Below are positions 1 through 5,452 of a DNA stretch of 5,796 nt, piece after piece. Position 1 is the stretch's first letter; every line of letters starts with the position of its first letter. The notes under the pieces were generated by a model that saw nothing but the letters and a program-made list of their open reading frames with translations, searched no databases and was not told the origin of the DNA. Source of the stretch: Desulfobacterales bacterium (GTDB lineage Bacteria > Desulfobacterota > Desulfobacteria > Desulfobacterales > 4be13); assembly GCA_029934695.1 (NCBI GenBank), contig JAOZLU010000318.1:1-5796 (forward strand), read 5' to 3'. Made by a program: the position numbers and the translations under genes.

Positions 1-25
1 AACATCCAACATCTAACATCTAACT
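1..25. repeat. 7-bp tandem repeat (AACATCT)n overlapping the end of the PilZ gene
   Basis: Three full heptamers (AACATCC, AACATCT, AACATCT) and a partial fourth (AACT) run from the first base of the window, so the tract may extend further left. On the minus strand it reads as AGATGTT units. The stop codon of the PilZ gene (TAG, minus strand, 20-22) lies inside the repeat. It is one of several tracts with a 7-nt period in this window (see 683-710, 739-766 and 3530-3550). Function unknown. Confidence 0.75.
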
Positions 26-514
26 GAACGTGTAAAATCCGATGGCAGTGTCATACGCTTTGTCAATAGCGTTATTAGGGTCTCTGGAGCAGAATTCGGT
101 ACCGATCATGCAACCGGAAGCTGTTTTCACAATCACCTCTTTTTTAATCAATGTTTTCTGAGGGTTATCCAGATTAAACACCACAGATAACCTGTCGCCG
201 ACTTTCACCCTCTCTCCCGTCAATTCGAGTTTCAAACCGGAACGAGACAGATCTTTTATGGTCATTGGCCTTCGGATGCCTTCCTGGGGCAGTACATAAG
301 TGCCACTGATATTTACATTTTTCCGGTAAAATTTCCTTCTTTCCAGAAGAACAGTCTGAGAATGCCCGCATGAACATGTATGCTGTATCCTGACTGCCTT
401 ATTGATATCCTTGTATTCCGAAACATCCGCAGTCGTTTGCTTTTTACATTTCGGACATACAAATGTAGCCATATTATCGTTGTTTATAAAAACCTTCTTT
501 GTCTTTTCTGTCAT
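20..514 (-). CDS. Zinc-ribbon PilZ-domain protein, probable c-di-GMP binder
   Basis: A 164-residue soluble protein with two parts. Residues about 15-55 form a zinc-ribbon-like module with CPKC (C20, C23) and CSCG (C47, C49), which could hold one zinc ion. Residues about 58-160 look like a PilZ domain: R60-x3-R64 in RRKFYR matches the arginine motif that wraps c-di-GMP, and D88-L-S-R-S-G93 matches the (D/N)xSxxG motif. PilZ proteins bind c-di-GMP and change the activity of a partner, often in motility, polysaccharide export or surface growth. Both binding motifs are intact, so ligand binding is expected, but the partner is unknown. There is no signal peptide or membrane segment, so it is probably cytoplasmic. 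The ATG start is supported by an AGGA (523-526 on the complement) 8 nt upstream; M15 is a less likely alternative. The hydrolase lies upstream on the same strand, 260 bp away, so co-transcription is uncertain. The stop codon sits within a heptamer repeat. Confidence 0.88.
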   Translation of the reverse strand: MTEKTKKVFINNDNMATFVCPKCKKQTTADVSEYKDINKAVRIQHTCSCGHSQTVLLERRKFYRKNVNISGTYVLPQEGIRRPMTIKDLSRSGLKLELTGERVKVGDRLSVVFNLDNPQKTLIKKEVIVKTASGCMIGTEFCSRDPNNAIDKAYDTAIGFYTFS

Positions 515-682
515 TTTAACGGTCCTGAATTTTTATGGGATTTATTGGGTTCACAGTGGTCGAATCCAAGCTTTTCGGCATAAGTGCTGCACACTGCCGG
601 GCAACATTCAGTTTTATATCAGAATCATTTTTACAGAAGCTATAGCAACATATTTTTATTTTGTCAAAAGCATTGTCGGCAG

Positions 683-710
683 TGAAAAATTGAAAATTGA
701 AAGTTGAATC
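683..710 (+). repeat. Heptamer-period tract, left arm of an inverted repeat
   Basis: Reads TGAAAAA, TTGAAAA, TTGAAAG, TTGAATC, four units with an exact 7-nt period and small substitutions. Bases 683-708 match the reverse complement of 741-766 at 21 of 26 positions without gaps, with a 32-nt spacer. The tract lies between the hydrolase and the PilZ gene, and no gene is visible in the spacer. Confidence 0.65.
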
Positions 711-738
711 TGTCGCCAAATAATTTCAGACGGACAAA

Positions 739-766
739 TTTTCAACTTTTCACCTTGAATTTTTCA
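739..766 (-). repeat. Heptamer-period tract, right arm of an inverted repeat
   Basis: On the minus strand it reads TGAAAAA, TTCAAGG, TGAAAAG, TTGAAAA, again with a 7-nt period and clearly the same family as the tract at 683-710 but on the opposite strand. It lies 9 bases beyond the stop codon of the hydrolase. A transcript leaving the hydrolase could fold the two arms into an A/U-rich imperfect hairpin. It has no GC-rich stem and no clean U tail, so calling it a terminator is not justified. Confidence 0.6.
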
Positions 767-774
767 TTCCTGAG

Positions 775-1503
775 TTATAAAAGACCTTCTTTGAACCATG
801 CAACAGCTTCCCGGATAAATTCTTCCTGATGTTTTTTGCTGCTTATGCGGTGGTCCCCTTTTTCCTGTATGATCAGCCTTTTCGGATTGCCGACGTTCTG
901 ATATATTTCAAGAGCTTGGGAAAGCGGGATGACGCTGTCAGCCTCGCCATGAAATATCAGAATATTACGAATGTTTGAAAGCGTGTCAGAAATATCGAAC
1001 GGAAGGTCTTTTTTGTAGAACGACGGGGCCGGCCTGTTTGAATATGCTGATTTTTCAATGGCTTTGGCAGCTTCCCCAGTGGAACCTATGCGCACAGGAG
1101 CGGCAACGGTGACAATCGCGTCAATATCAAGCCTGTCTGCTGAAGCCAGACACACGGCACCTCCCATACTGCTGCCGAAAAGTCCGGTTTTTTTTCCGAC
1201 ATCATCTCCGGCCTGAAGCGTTTTTACGGCGTTTATTAAATCATTGCACCTTGCACTCAGAGAAGTGACATCGCTAAAAATGTCTTTGCTTTCCCCACAG
1301 CCGCGATGGTCAAACCTGAAAAATGCAATGCCGTAGCGGTTACATTCCTGCGCCAGTGCGATCTGTTTCGGGGAATTGCCGCTGCTGAAAAGGCCGTGAG
1401 ATCCCACAATAACAGGGGGGCATGGGGCCGCTGGCAGATGCAGGGTCCCTTTCAAACGAAAATTGTCGGATGAAAAAATAATCTTTTTGCAAATTGAATT
1501 CAT
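775..1503 (-). CDS. Alpha/beta hydrolase, probable serine esterase/acylaminoacyl-peptidase-like
   Basis: A 242-residue cytoplasmic protein with a complete alpha/beta-hydrolase fold and catalytic triad. The nucleophile elbow is GSSMG at residues 110-114, making S112 the nucleophile. The acid is probably D189 in HGEADSVIP, and the histidine is H218 in KGDHRIS. The SHG at residues 35-37 is the usual oxyanion-hole turn after strand 3, and FFRFDHRGCGES (61-72) is the typical following strand and loop. The length and the lack of a large lid fit a minimal esterase-type hydrolase; the substrate cannot be told. There is no signal peptide. The ATG at 1501-1503 has no clear Shine-Dalgarno upstream, but no alternative start keeps the first strand, so it is retained. 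A 9-bp inverted repeat lies 57 bp upstream (1560-1580). The gene is transcribed away from the plus-strand genes that begin at 1943. Confidence 0.88.
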   Translation of the reverse strand: MNSICKKIIFSSDNFRLKGTLHLPAAPCPPVIVGSHGLFSSGNSPKQIALAQECNRYGIAFFRFDHRGCGESKDIFSDVTSLSARCNDLINAVKTLQAGDDVGKKTGLFGSSMGGAVCLASADRLDIDAIVTVAAPVRIGSTGEAAKAIEKSAYSNRPAPSFYKKDLPFDISDTLSNIRNILIFHGEADSVIPLSQALEIYQNVGNPKRLIIQEKGDHRISSKKHQEEFIREAVAWFKEGLL

Positions 1504-1559
1504 TTCTGTTTTTACAAATATTCGTCTTTAAAATTTTTACCGTGAAAATTCCACCTGTA

Positions 1560-1580
1560 GAACAATTTTGCAAATTGTTC
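1560..1580. promoter_or_regulatory. 9-bp perfect inverted repeat upstream of the hydrolase (possible operator)
   Basis: GAACAATTT, loop TGC, AAATTGTTC: nine perfect pairs around a 3-base centre. It lies 57 bp upstream of the hydrolase start codon, where a dimeric repressor could act. The inner 12 bases (TTTTGCAAATTG) recur at 1486-1497 inside the hydrolase start region. It is too AT-rich and lacks the T tail for a good terminator. The operator role is inference. Confidence 0.35.
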
Positions 1581-1590
1581 CGAACGGTTT

Positions 1591-1732
1591 GCCGGACGGG
1601 GTTTGTAACCCTCCTCGCCGGACGGGGTTTGTAACCCCGTCCGGCAGTCTTGGCCCGTCCGGCAGTCTTGGCTTGATGTATATGGGTTTGTAACCCCCCC
1701 CCTCGCCGGACGGGGTTTGTAACCTCGTCCGC
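1591..1732. repeat. Cluster of GC-rich palindromic repeats with GGGTTTGTAACCC core
   Basis: Four copies of one palindromic unit. Copy A (1591-1611) has the full left arm and a short right arm. Copy B (1617-1645) is a perfect palindrome: arm GCCGGACGGGGTT, centre TGT, and the complementary arm AACCCCGTCCGGC. Copy C (1684-1696) is the core only, followed by a run of nine C (1694-1702). Copy D (1705-1732) is a near-perfect palindrome with one C-to-T change and one lost G. Between B and C an 18-nt unit (CCGTCCGGCAGTCTTGGC) is tandemly duplicated at 1637-1654 and 1655-1672. The structure resembles REP/BIME-like extragenic palindromes, but no transposase is present. Confidence 0.85.
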
Positions 1733-1892
1733 AATGTTTGCCGATGACTAACAATGAATGTTACGGATAACTGTCTGCATATACATTTCTATATCTTTAA
1801 CAATTGTAAAATTAAAAAAATTATGGTATGTTACAATTTTAATTTACGGATCAGCATGACCAAGGCTCCACCAATTTCAAGTTTACGTTTCA

Positions 1893-1898
1893 TATAAT
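1893..1898 (+). promoter_or_regulatory. Possible -10 hexamer of the promoter for the gene at 1943
   Basis: An exact TATAAT, 44 bp before the ATG at 1943. The bases where a -35 box should be (about 1869-1876) do not resemble TTGACA, and the sequence is AT-rich, so a chance match is quite possible. A separate TTGACA at 1909-1914 lacks a -10 partner at suitable spacing. Confidence 0.22.
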
Positions 1899-1942
1899 TT
1901 TTTTCAGATTGACAAACTAAAAATAACATAAAGAGTTTCTAA

Positions 1943-2683
1943 ATGCTGTATGAAATAAAAAATGTCAAACAAAATGAGGGAGAGCCGAAGCGACGATGGT
2001 TCATAGACGAATATTTCGACCTTGTCGTCTGGCTGGATGAAGAAGATGGGGTTGAAGGCTTCCAGTTGTGCTATGACAAGTCCAGAAATCAGCACGCCCT
2101 GACTTGGCACAGGGAATCCGGATATATGCACAACCGTGTTGATGAAGGTGATGACAAACCCGGCAAACCCAAAGGGATACCCATCCTGATAGCTGACGGC
2201 AATTTTGCTTATGAAAAGGTTGCCGATATGTTCAAAGAGGAGAGCGGAAATCTGGATCAGAAAGTTGCAACGACAGTATATGATAAAATTCTGGAATATT
2301 CGACCCGGGACTCCAGAACAGATGAGGACCATTCAGCCATCAGGCAGACAGTCCTTGATTATATTGAAGGCTGGTATGTGGGAAACGCCGGACGGGTGGA
2401 AAGAAGTCTGCATCCCGAGATGACAAAAAAAAAGGTGTCCACAAATCCGAATACAGCCAAAAGCAGCTTGGAACAAACGGGTGCCATGACTCTGATGAAG
2501 GAAACAAGATGTGTGACAAGGACGCCAAAAAAGGATCGCCAAAAGGACATCATTGTTCTCGATGTGTTTGAGAATGCAGCCAGCGTCAAACTTGTGGCAT
2601 CAGACTGGGTTGATTATCTGCACCTGGCAAAGTTTGATGGAATATGGGTGACAGTGAATGTGTTTCGGGAAACAAAGAAATGA
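1943..2683 (+). CDS. Unknown N-terminal domain fused to NTF2-like / lumazine-binding-like domain
   Basis: A 246-residue soluble protein without signal peptide or membrane segment. Residues about 1-120 form an acidic/aromatic domain with conserved-looking blocks RRWFIDEYFDLVVWLDE (17-33), GFQLCYDK (39-46), ALTWHRESGYMHNRVD (52-67) and IPILIADG (79-86). I recognise it as a recurrent uncharacterised domain but cannot assign a function. Residues about 130-243 look like a small NTF2-fold domain of the SnoaL/Lumazine_bd_2 type. They begin with a helix (AIRQTVLDYIEGWYVGN), then LHPEM, and end with paired strands (DIIVLDVFENAASVKLVASDWVDYLHLAKFDGIW is spread over 202-235). Such domains serve as binding pockets or simple enzymes; the ligand here is unknown. 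The ATG has a weak AAGAG (1931-1935) 7 nt upstream. A run of nine A (2425-2433) encodes K162-K164 and could slip. The next gene begins 78 bp downstream without a terminator, so the two may share a transcript. Confidence 0.8.
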   Translation: MLYEIKNVKQNEGEPKRRWFIDEYFDLVVWLDEEDGVEGFQLCYDKSRNQHALTWHRESGYMHNRVDEGDDKPGKPKGIPILIADGNFAYEKVADMFKEESGNLDQKVATTVYDKILEYSTRDSRTDEDHSAIRQTVLDYIEGWYVGNAGRVERSLHPEMTKKKVSTNPNTAKSSLEQTGAMTLMKETRCVTRTPKKDRQKDIIVLDVFENAASVKLVASDWVDYLHLAKFDGIWVTVNVFRETKK

Positions 2684-2750
2684 CAGACAAAGCCTGTTCC
2701 GGAGTGCAGTGCGCTCTGCAACTGCCAGGAGCGGCAACGATTAATTGAAA

Positions 2751-2755
2751 GGAGG
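2751..2755 (+). promoter_or_regulatory. Strong Shine-Dalgarno GGAGG that selects a TTG start
   Basis: GGAGG ends 6 nt before TTG at 2762-2764, an ideal distance. The next in-frame candidate, ATG at 2783, is 27 nt from this site and has no SD of its own. The RBS therefore favours the TTG, adding seven residues to the protein. Confidence 0.7.
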
Positions 2756-2761
2756 TAATTT

Positions 2762-3406
2762 TTGGATAAAACCGAAGGCGGAATGAATTTTCAGTTACAG
2801 TTTTCCCCGGTGGTCCCCCTGCCCAGTGAATCATTGCGTGAGATTAATGCATGGCGCAAAATTTTTTATCTGACACAGCTTATCGGACAGGACCCGAACC
2901 GTTACGGCGGTTTTTGTTATGGGAACATCAGCCAGCGTCTGTTGTCTTATGATTCATCCGGACAGCAGATATCATTTATTATCAGCGGAACAAAAACCGG
3001 TGATCTGCCTGATCTGAATGAAAATCATTATGCAACAGTGACAGCGTGTCATACCGGACAGAATCTGATAGTGGCTGAAGGGCCGATCCACCCTTCCTCT
3101 GAGTCTCTGACCCACGGCATACTCTATTCACTGGATCATACTTTACAATCTGTAATTCATGCATATTCATCGGATATCTGGTGTCACGCGGACAGGCTCG
3201 GCATCCCTTTTACTGAAAGTTCCGCAGAATACGGAACCCCGGGAATGGCCAATGAAATCTGGCGGCTGTTTTCTGAAACGCCGGTCAGAAATCAGGGCAT
3301 TTTTGTCATGGGCGGACTTGAGGACGGGGTCGTCTCTTTTGGAAAAACAATTGAAGAAGCCAGTATGATTTTATTACATTATCTGGCCTTGTCCTTTTAT
3401 GCCTGA
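2762..3406 (+). CDS. Class II aldolase/adducin-family protein with altered metal-ligand residues
   Basis: A 214-residue protein, typical in length for the class II aldolase fold (fuculose-1-phosphate aldolase, ribulose-5-phosphate 4-epimerase, adducin head). Family landmarks occur in order: GNISQRL (54-60), FIISGTKTG (72-80), EGPIHPSSESLTHG (106-119), VIHAYS (131-136), AEYGTPGMANEIWRLF (155-170), NQGIFVMGG (177-185) and the closing KTIEEAS helix. E114 of PSSE matches the catalytic glutamate (E73 of E. coli FucA). Classical enzymes bind zinc with an HxH pair and a third His in an (N)HG motif. Here the pair is H133-x-Y135 and the third position is Q178, so only one of three ligands is canonical. 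The protein may bind metal differently, have another reaction, or act as a non-catalytic binder. The start is TTG behind GGAGG; M8 (2783) is the alternative. It lies 78 bp after the previous gene and 250 bp before the oxidoreductase. Confidence 0.83.
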   Translation: MDKTEGGMNFQLQFSPVVPLPSESLREINAWRKIFYLTQLIGQDPNRYGGFCYGNISQRLLSYDSSGQQISFIISGTKTGDLPDLNENHYATVTACHTGQNLIVAEGPIHPSSESLTHGILYSLDHTLQSVIHAYSSDIWCHADRLGIPFTESSAEYGTPGMANEIWRLFSETPVRNQGIFVMGGLEDGVVSFGKTIEEASMILLHYLALSFYA

Positions 3407-3529
3407 TGAGCCAGAAAAATTTTGATCTGTGCCTGTGCTGAAAAGGTGGTTCGGCTTTGTTGCACCCCTTTGTTCCGGATTATTTTTCTTGACATTTTAC
3501 TCTGGAAATGGATAGATGAACTTGACACT

Positions 3530-3550
3530 TGAAAGTGAAAAGTGAAAAGT
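3530..3550 (+). repeat. 7-bp tandem repeat (GAAAAGT)n
   Basis: TGAAAGT, GAAAAGT, GAAAAGT: three consecutive heptamers, two identical, immediately after ACTT. It shares the 7-nt period and the purine-rich GAAA content of the tract at 683-710. It lies about 107 bp upstream of the oxidoreductase start. Confidence 0.65.
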
Positions 3551-3585
3551 CTGTCTGCAAATGTCTGAAACTGTTCAGCGACAGA

Positions 3586-3608
3586 TGCCGGCCCGGGAAA
3601 TGCTGGCA
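3586..3608 (+). promoter_or_regulatory. Hairpin in the 5' leader of the oxidoreductase mRNA
   Basis: TGCCGGC pairs with GCTGGCA (seven pairs including one G-U) around a 9-nt loop. It ends 48 nt before the ATG and does not cover the ribosome site. Metal-cofactor riboswitches are known upstream of some Mo/W enzyme genes, but I cannot match this leader to the Moco consensus. It is recorded only as potential structure. Confidence 0.25.
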
Positions 3609-3656
3609 GGTTGCGACTGACGACGATTCAAAGCCAAAGAAAAGGAGTTAAGCATA

Positions 3657-5384
3657 ATGGACAAAATTCTGAGGATTCAAATGGATGGGCCCAAGGTCAG
3701 CGAAGGACCGTTGGGTGACTACGCCGGCCTGGGAGGACGGGCCATGACCTCGACAATTATTTCAAAAGAAGTTCCTCCGCTGTGCCACCCGCTCGGGGAA
3801 GACAATAAGATCGTCTTTGCCCCGGGAATGCTGAGCGGAACCGCTTCTGTCATGTCAGGCCGATTGTCGGTGGGATGCAAAAGCCCACTTACAGGGGGCA
3901 TCAAAGAAGCCAACTCAGGCGGCCAGGCCGCCCAGGTACTCGCCAGACTGGGTTATGCAGCCATTGTTCTGGAAGGAAAACCCAAAGATGACACGCTTTA
4001 CAAAGTGTTCATTGACAAAGACGGTGTGAAGATAACCGAGGACAACAGCCTTAAAAAGCTCGGCAACTATGATCTGGTTGAGAAGATGAAGGCCGATCAT
4101 GGGGACAAGATCACCTGCATGTCCATTGGCCCGGCAGGCGAAATGAAAATGTCCGCGGCTTCCATAGCTATTACGGATATGGAACTGAGACCCACCCGTC
4201 ACGCGGGGCGCGGGGGTGTCGGCGCGGTCATGGGATCAAAGGGCGTGAAAGTGATTGTGCTGGATGACACCGGCATGAAAATACGAAGCCCGAAAGATCC
4301 TGAAAAATTCAAAGCGGCAAACAAGGCGTTTACCGAAGGACTTAAAAAGCATCCTGTCACCGGCCAGGGACTTCCGGCTTACGGGACCAATGTGCTGACC
4401 AACGTGATCAACGAGGCCGGCGCGTATCCGACCCGCAACTTTGCCTCAGGTCAGTTTGAAGGGGTTTCCAAAATCAGCGGGGAAACTCAGGCAGAGACAG
4501 AGACTGCCCGCGGCGGCCTTGCCACCCACGGGTGTCACCGCGGCTGTATAATCAAATGTTCGGGAGTTTACAATGACAAGGATGGAAACTATCTGACCAA
4601 ACAGCCGGAATATGAGACGGTCTGGGCACACGGCGGGAACTGCTGCATTGACGATCTGGATGCCATTGCCCTGATGGACCGGATGGATGATGATTTCGGC
4701 CTGGACACCATTGAAATGGGTGTCGCCATCGGTGTGGCCATGGAGGCAGGTCTTCTCAAATTCGGAGATGCCGAAGCAGCCATCAATCTGCTCAGGGAAG
4801 TGGGCAAAGGCACCCCGCTCGGACGTATTCTGGGGAACGGCGCAGGCATAACCGGCAAGGTTTTCGGCGTGGAGCGGGTTCCTGTGGTCAAAAATCAGGC
4901 GCTTCCCGCGTATGATCCCCGCACAGTTCAGGGCATCGGCGTGACGTATGCCACCACCACCATGGGTGCGGATCACACCGCAGGTTATGCGGTGGCCACC
5001 AACATTATGAAGGTGGGCGGGGATGTGGATCCCCTGAAGCCTGAAGGACAGGTGGAACTCTCCCGGAATCTCCAGATTGCCACTGCTGCCATTGACTCCA
5101 CCGGCATGTGCCTTTTTATAGCGTTTGCCATTTTGGATCAGCCGGAGACCTTTCAGGCCCTCGTTGACCTGCTCAATGGGTTTTATGGTCTGAGCATGAC
5201 CGGAGATGATGTGACCGAACTCGGCAAGTCCGTTCTGAAAAAAGAGAGGGACTTCAATGAGCAGGCCGGATTCACATCCAAAGACGACCGGCTGCCTGCT
5301 TTCTTCAGCAAAATTCCGCTTTCGCCTCACAACCTCACATTCCAGGTCAAGGATGAGGAACTGGATACTCTGCATAACTGGTAG
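3657..5384 (+). CDS. aor: Tungsten/molybdenum aldehyde:ferredoxin oxidoreductase family protein
   Basis: A 575-residue cytoplasmic enzyme of the AOR family, which oxidises aldehydes (or reduces acids) using a bis-pyranopterin W or Mo cofactor and a [4Fe-4S] cluster, passing electrons to ferredoxin. The N-terminal domain (about 1-205) has the family blocks GLGGRAM (24-30), GTASVMSGRL (61-70), SPLTGGIKEANSGG (76-89) and GRGGVGAVMGSKGVK (184-198). Cluster ligands are C293, C297 and C301 in GCHRGCIIKC plus C485. The two pterin-binding motifs are D345-x-x-G-L-D350 (DDFGLD) and D480-x-x-G-x-C485 (DSTGMC). YATTTMGADHTAGYA (431-445) is the conserved segment near the active site. The first ligand pair is C-x3-C rather than the C-x2-C of the Pyrococcus enzyme, and the protein is some 30 residues shorter than the usual 605-620, suggesting a distinct subgroup with unknown substrate. 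AAGGAG (3642-3647) lies 9 nt before the ATG. It ends at a strong terminator and looks monocistronic. No cofactor-synthesis gene is adjacent in this window. The coding sequence is visibly more GC-rich than its neighbours. Confidence 0.93.
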   Translation: MDKILRIQMDGPKVSEGPLGDYAGLGGRAMTSTIISKEVPPLCHPLGEDNKIVFAPGMLSGTASVMSGRLSVGCKSPLTGGIKEANSGGQAAQVLARLGYAAIVLEGKPKDDTLYKVFIDKDGVKITEDNSLKKLGNYDLVEKMKADHGDKITCMSIGPAGEMKMSAASIAITDMELRPTRHAGRGGVGAVMGSKGVKVIVLDDTGMKIRSPKDPEKFKAANKAFTEGLKKHPVTGQGLPAYGTNVLTNVINEAGAYPTRNFASGQFEGVSKISGETQAETETARGGLATHGCHRGCIIKCSGVYNDKDGNYLTKQPEYETVWAHGGNCCIDDLDAIALMDRMDDDFGLDTIEMGVAIGVAMEAGLLKFGDAEAAINLLREVGKGTPLGRILGNGAGITGKVFGVERVPVVKNQALPAYDPRTVQGIGVTYATTTMGADHTAGYAVATNIMKVGGDVDPLKPEGQVELSRNLQIATAAIDSTGMCLFIAFAILDQPETFQALVDLLNGFYGLSMTGDDVTELGKSVLKKERDFNEQAGFTSKDDRLPAFFSKIPLSPHNLTFQVKDEELDTLHNW

Positions 5385-5411
5385 GCGAATCAGTGAATCT
5401 TCATATTATAT

Positions 5412-5444
5412 AAGGTGAGGCCCGGATCGGGTCTCACCTTTTTT
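5412..5444 (+). terminator. Intrinsic (rho-independent) terminator after the oxidoreductase
   Basis: AAGGTGAG pairs with CTCACCTT (5412-5419 with 5433-5440). The stem continues through one G-U pair (5420/5432) and CCCG/CGGG (5421-5424 with 5428-5431) around a GAT loop: 13 pairs in all. A run of T (5439-5444) follows directly. It starts 28 bp after the stop codon. The A-rich left flank is too short for it to be a strong bidirectional terminator. Confidence 0.92.
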
Positions 5445-5452
5445 ATTATAAC

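Larger units (their letters stand above)
1504..1942. other. 439-bp divergent intergenic region: palindromic repeat cluster plus AT-rich promoter zone
   Basis: No credible gene is present; short open frames here are readings through repeats. The left third (1504-1590) is AT-rich leader of the hydrolase with a 9-bp inverted repeat. The middle (1591-1732) is a GC-rich repeat cluster. The right part (1733-1942) is AT-rich, with the palindrome ACAATTGT (1800-1807) and an inverted pair AATTGTAA (1802-1809) / TTACAATT (1831-1838). It also holds an exact TATAAT (1893-1898) and a TTGACA (1909-1914) that are not correctly paired. Promoters for both flanking genes should lie here, but none can be fixed by consensus alone. 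Confidence 0.7.
3407..3656 (+). other. 250-bp intergenic leader before the oxidoreductase gene
   Basis: No gene is visible. Two TTGACA hexamers (3489-3494 and 3522-3527) are present, neither with a convincing -10 at 16-18 nt. A heptamer-period tract lies at 3530-3550. Nearer the gene two small hairpins can form: CTGAA/TTCAG (3565-3578) and TGCCGGC/GCTGGCA (3586-3592 with 3602-3608, one G-U pair). Downstream of the aldolase a weak stem AAAGGTG/CACCCCTTT (3442-3471, bulged) lacks a proper U tail. The promoter of the oxidoreductase is probably here but is not defined by sequence. Confidence 0.5.

Noticed and set aside
402..707. Plus-strand open frame of 101 codons overlapping the PilZ gene and the spacer
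   Set aside because: It overlaps the strongly supported PilZ gene in antisense, has no Shine-Dalgarno or domain, and ends in the heptamer repeat.
1591..1732. CRISPR-like array
   Set aside because: The repeats are palindromic, unevenly spaced and partly degenerate, with no unique spacers of regular length and no cas genes nearby.
1512..1754. Minus-strand open frames of 65-80 codons through the palindromic cluster
   Set aside because: Their peptides simply repeat the DNA repeat (e.g. NPVRRGG and TPSG units); there is no independent sign of coding.
1904..2332. 142-codon minus-strand open frame
   Set aside because: It is antisense to the better supported gene at 1943 and its composition looks like a reverse-frame artefact.
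2705..2736. Small hairpins between the genes at 1943 and 2762 as a terminator
   Set aside because: The stems are 4-5 bp (TGCAG/CTGCA and TGCC/GGCA) without a T run, which is insufficient to separate the two genes.
3489..3527. Two TTGACA hexamers as -35 boxes for the oxidoreductase
   Set aside because: No acceptable -10 lies 16-18 nt downstream of either (ATAGAT and AAAAGT are poor), so no promoter is called.
4446..5375. 309-codon open frame on the minus strand opposite the oxidoreductase
   Set aside because: It is wholly antisense to a gene with clear family motifs. It has no recognisable domain and probably arises from the GC-rich codon use of the real gene.
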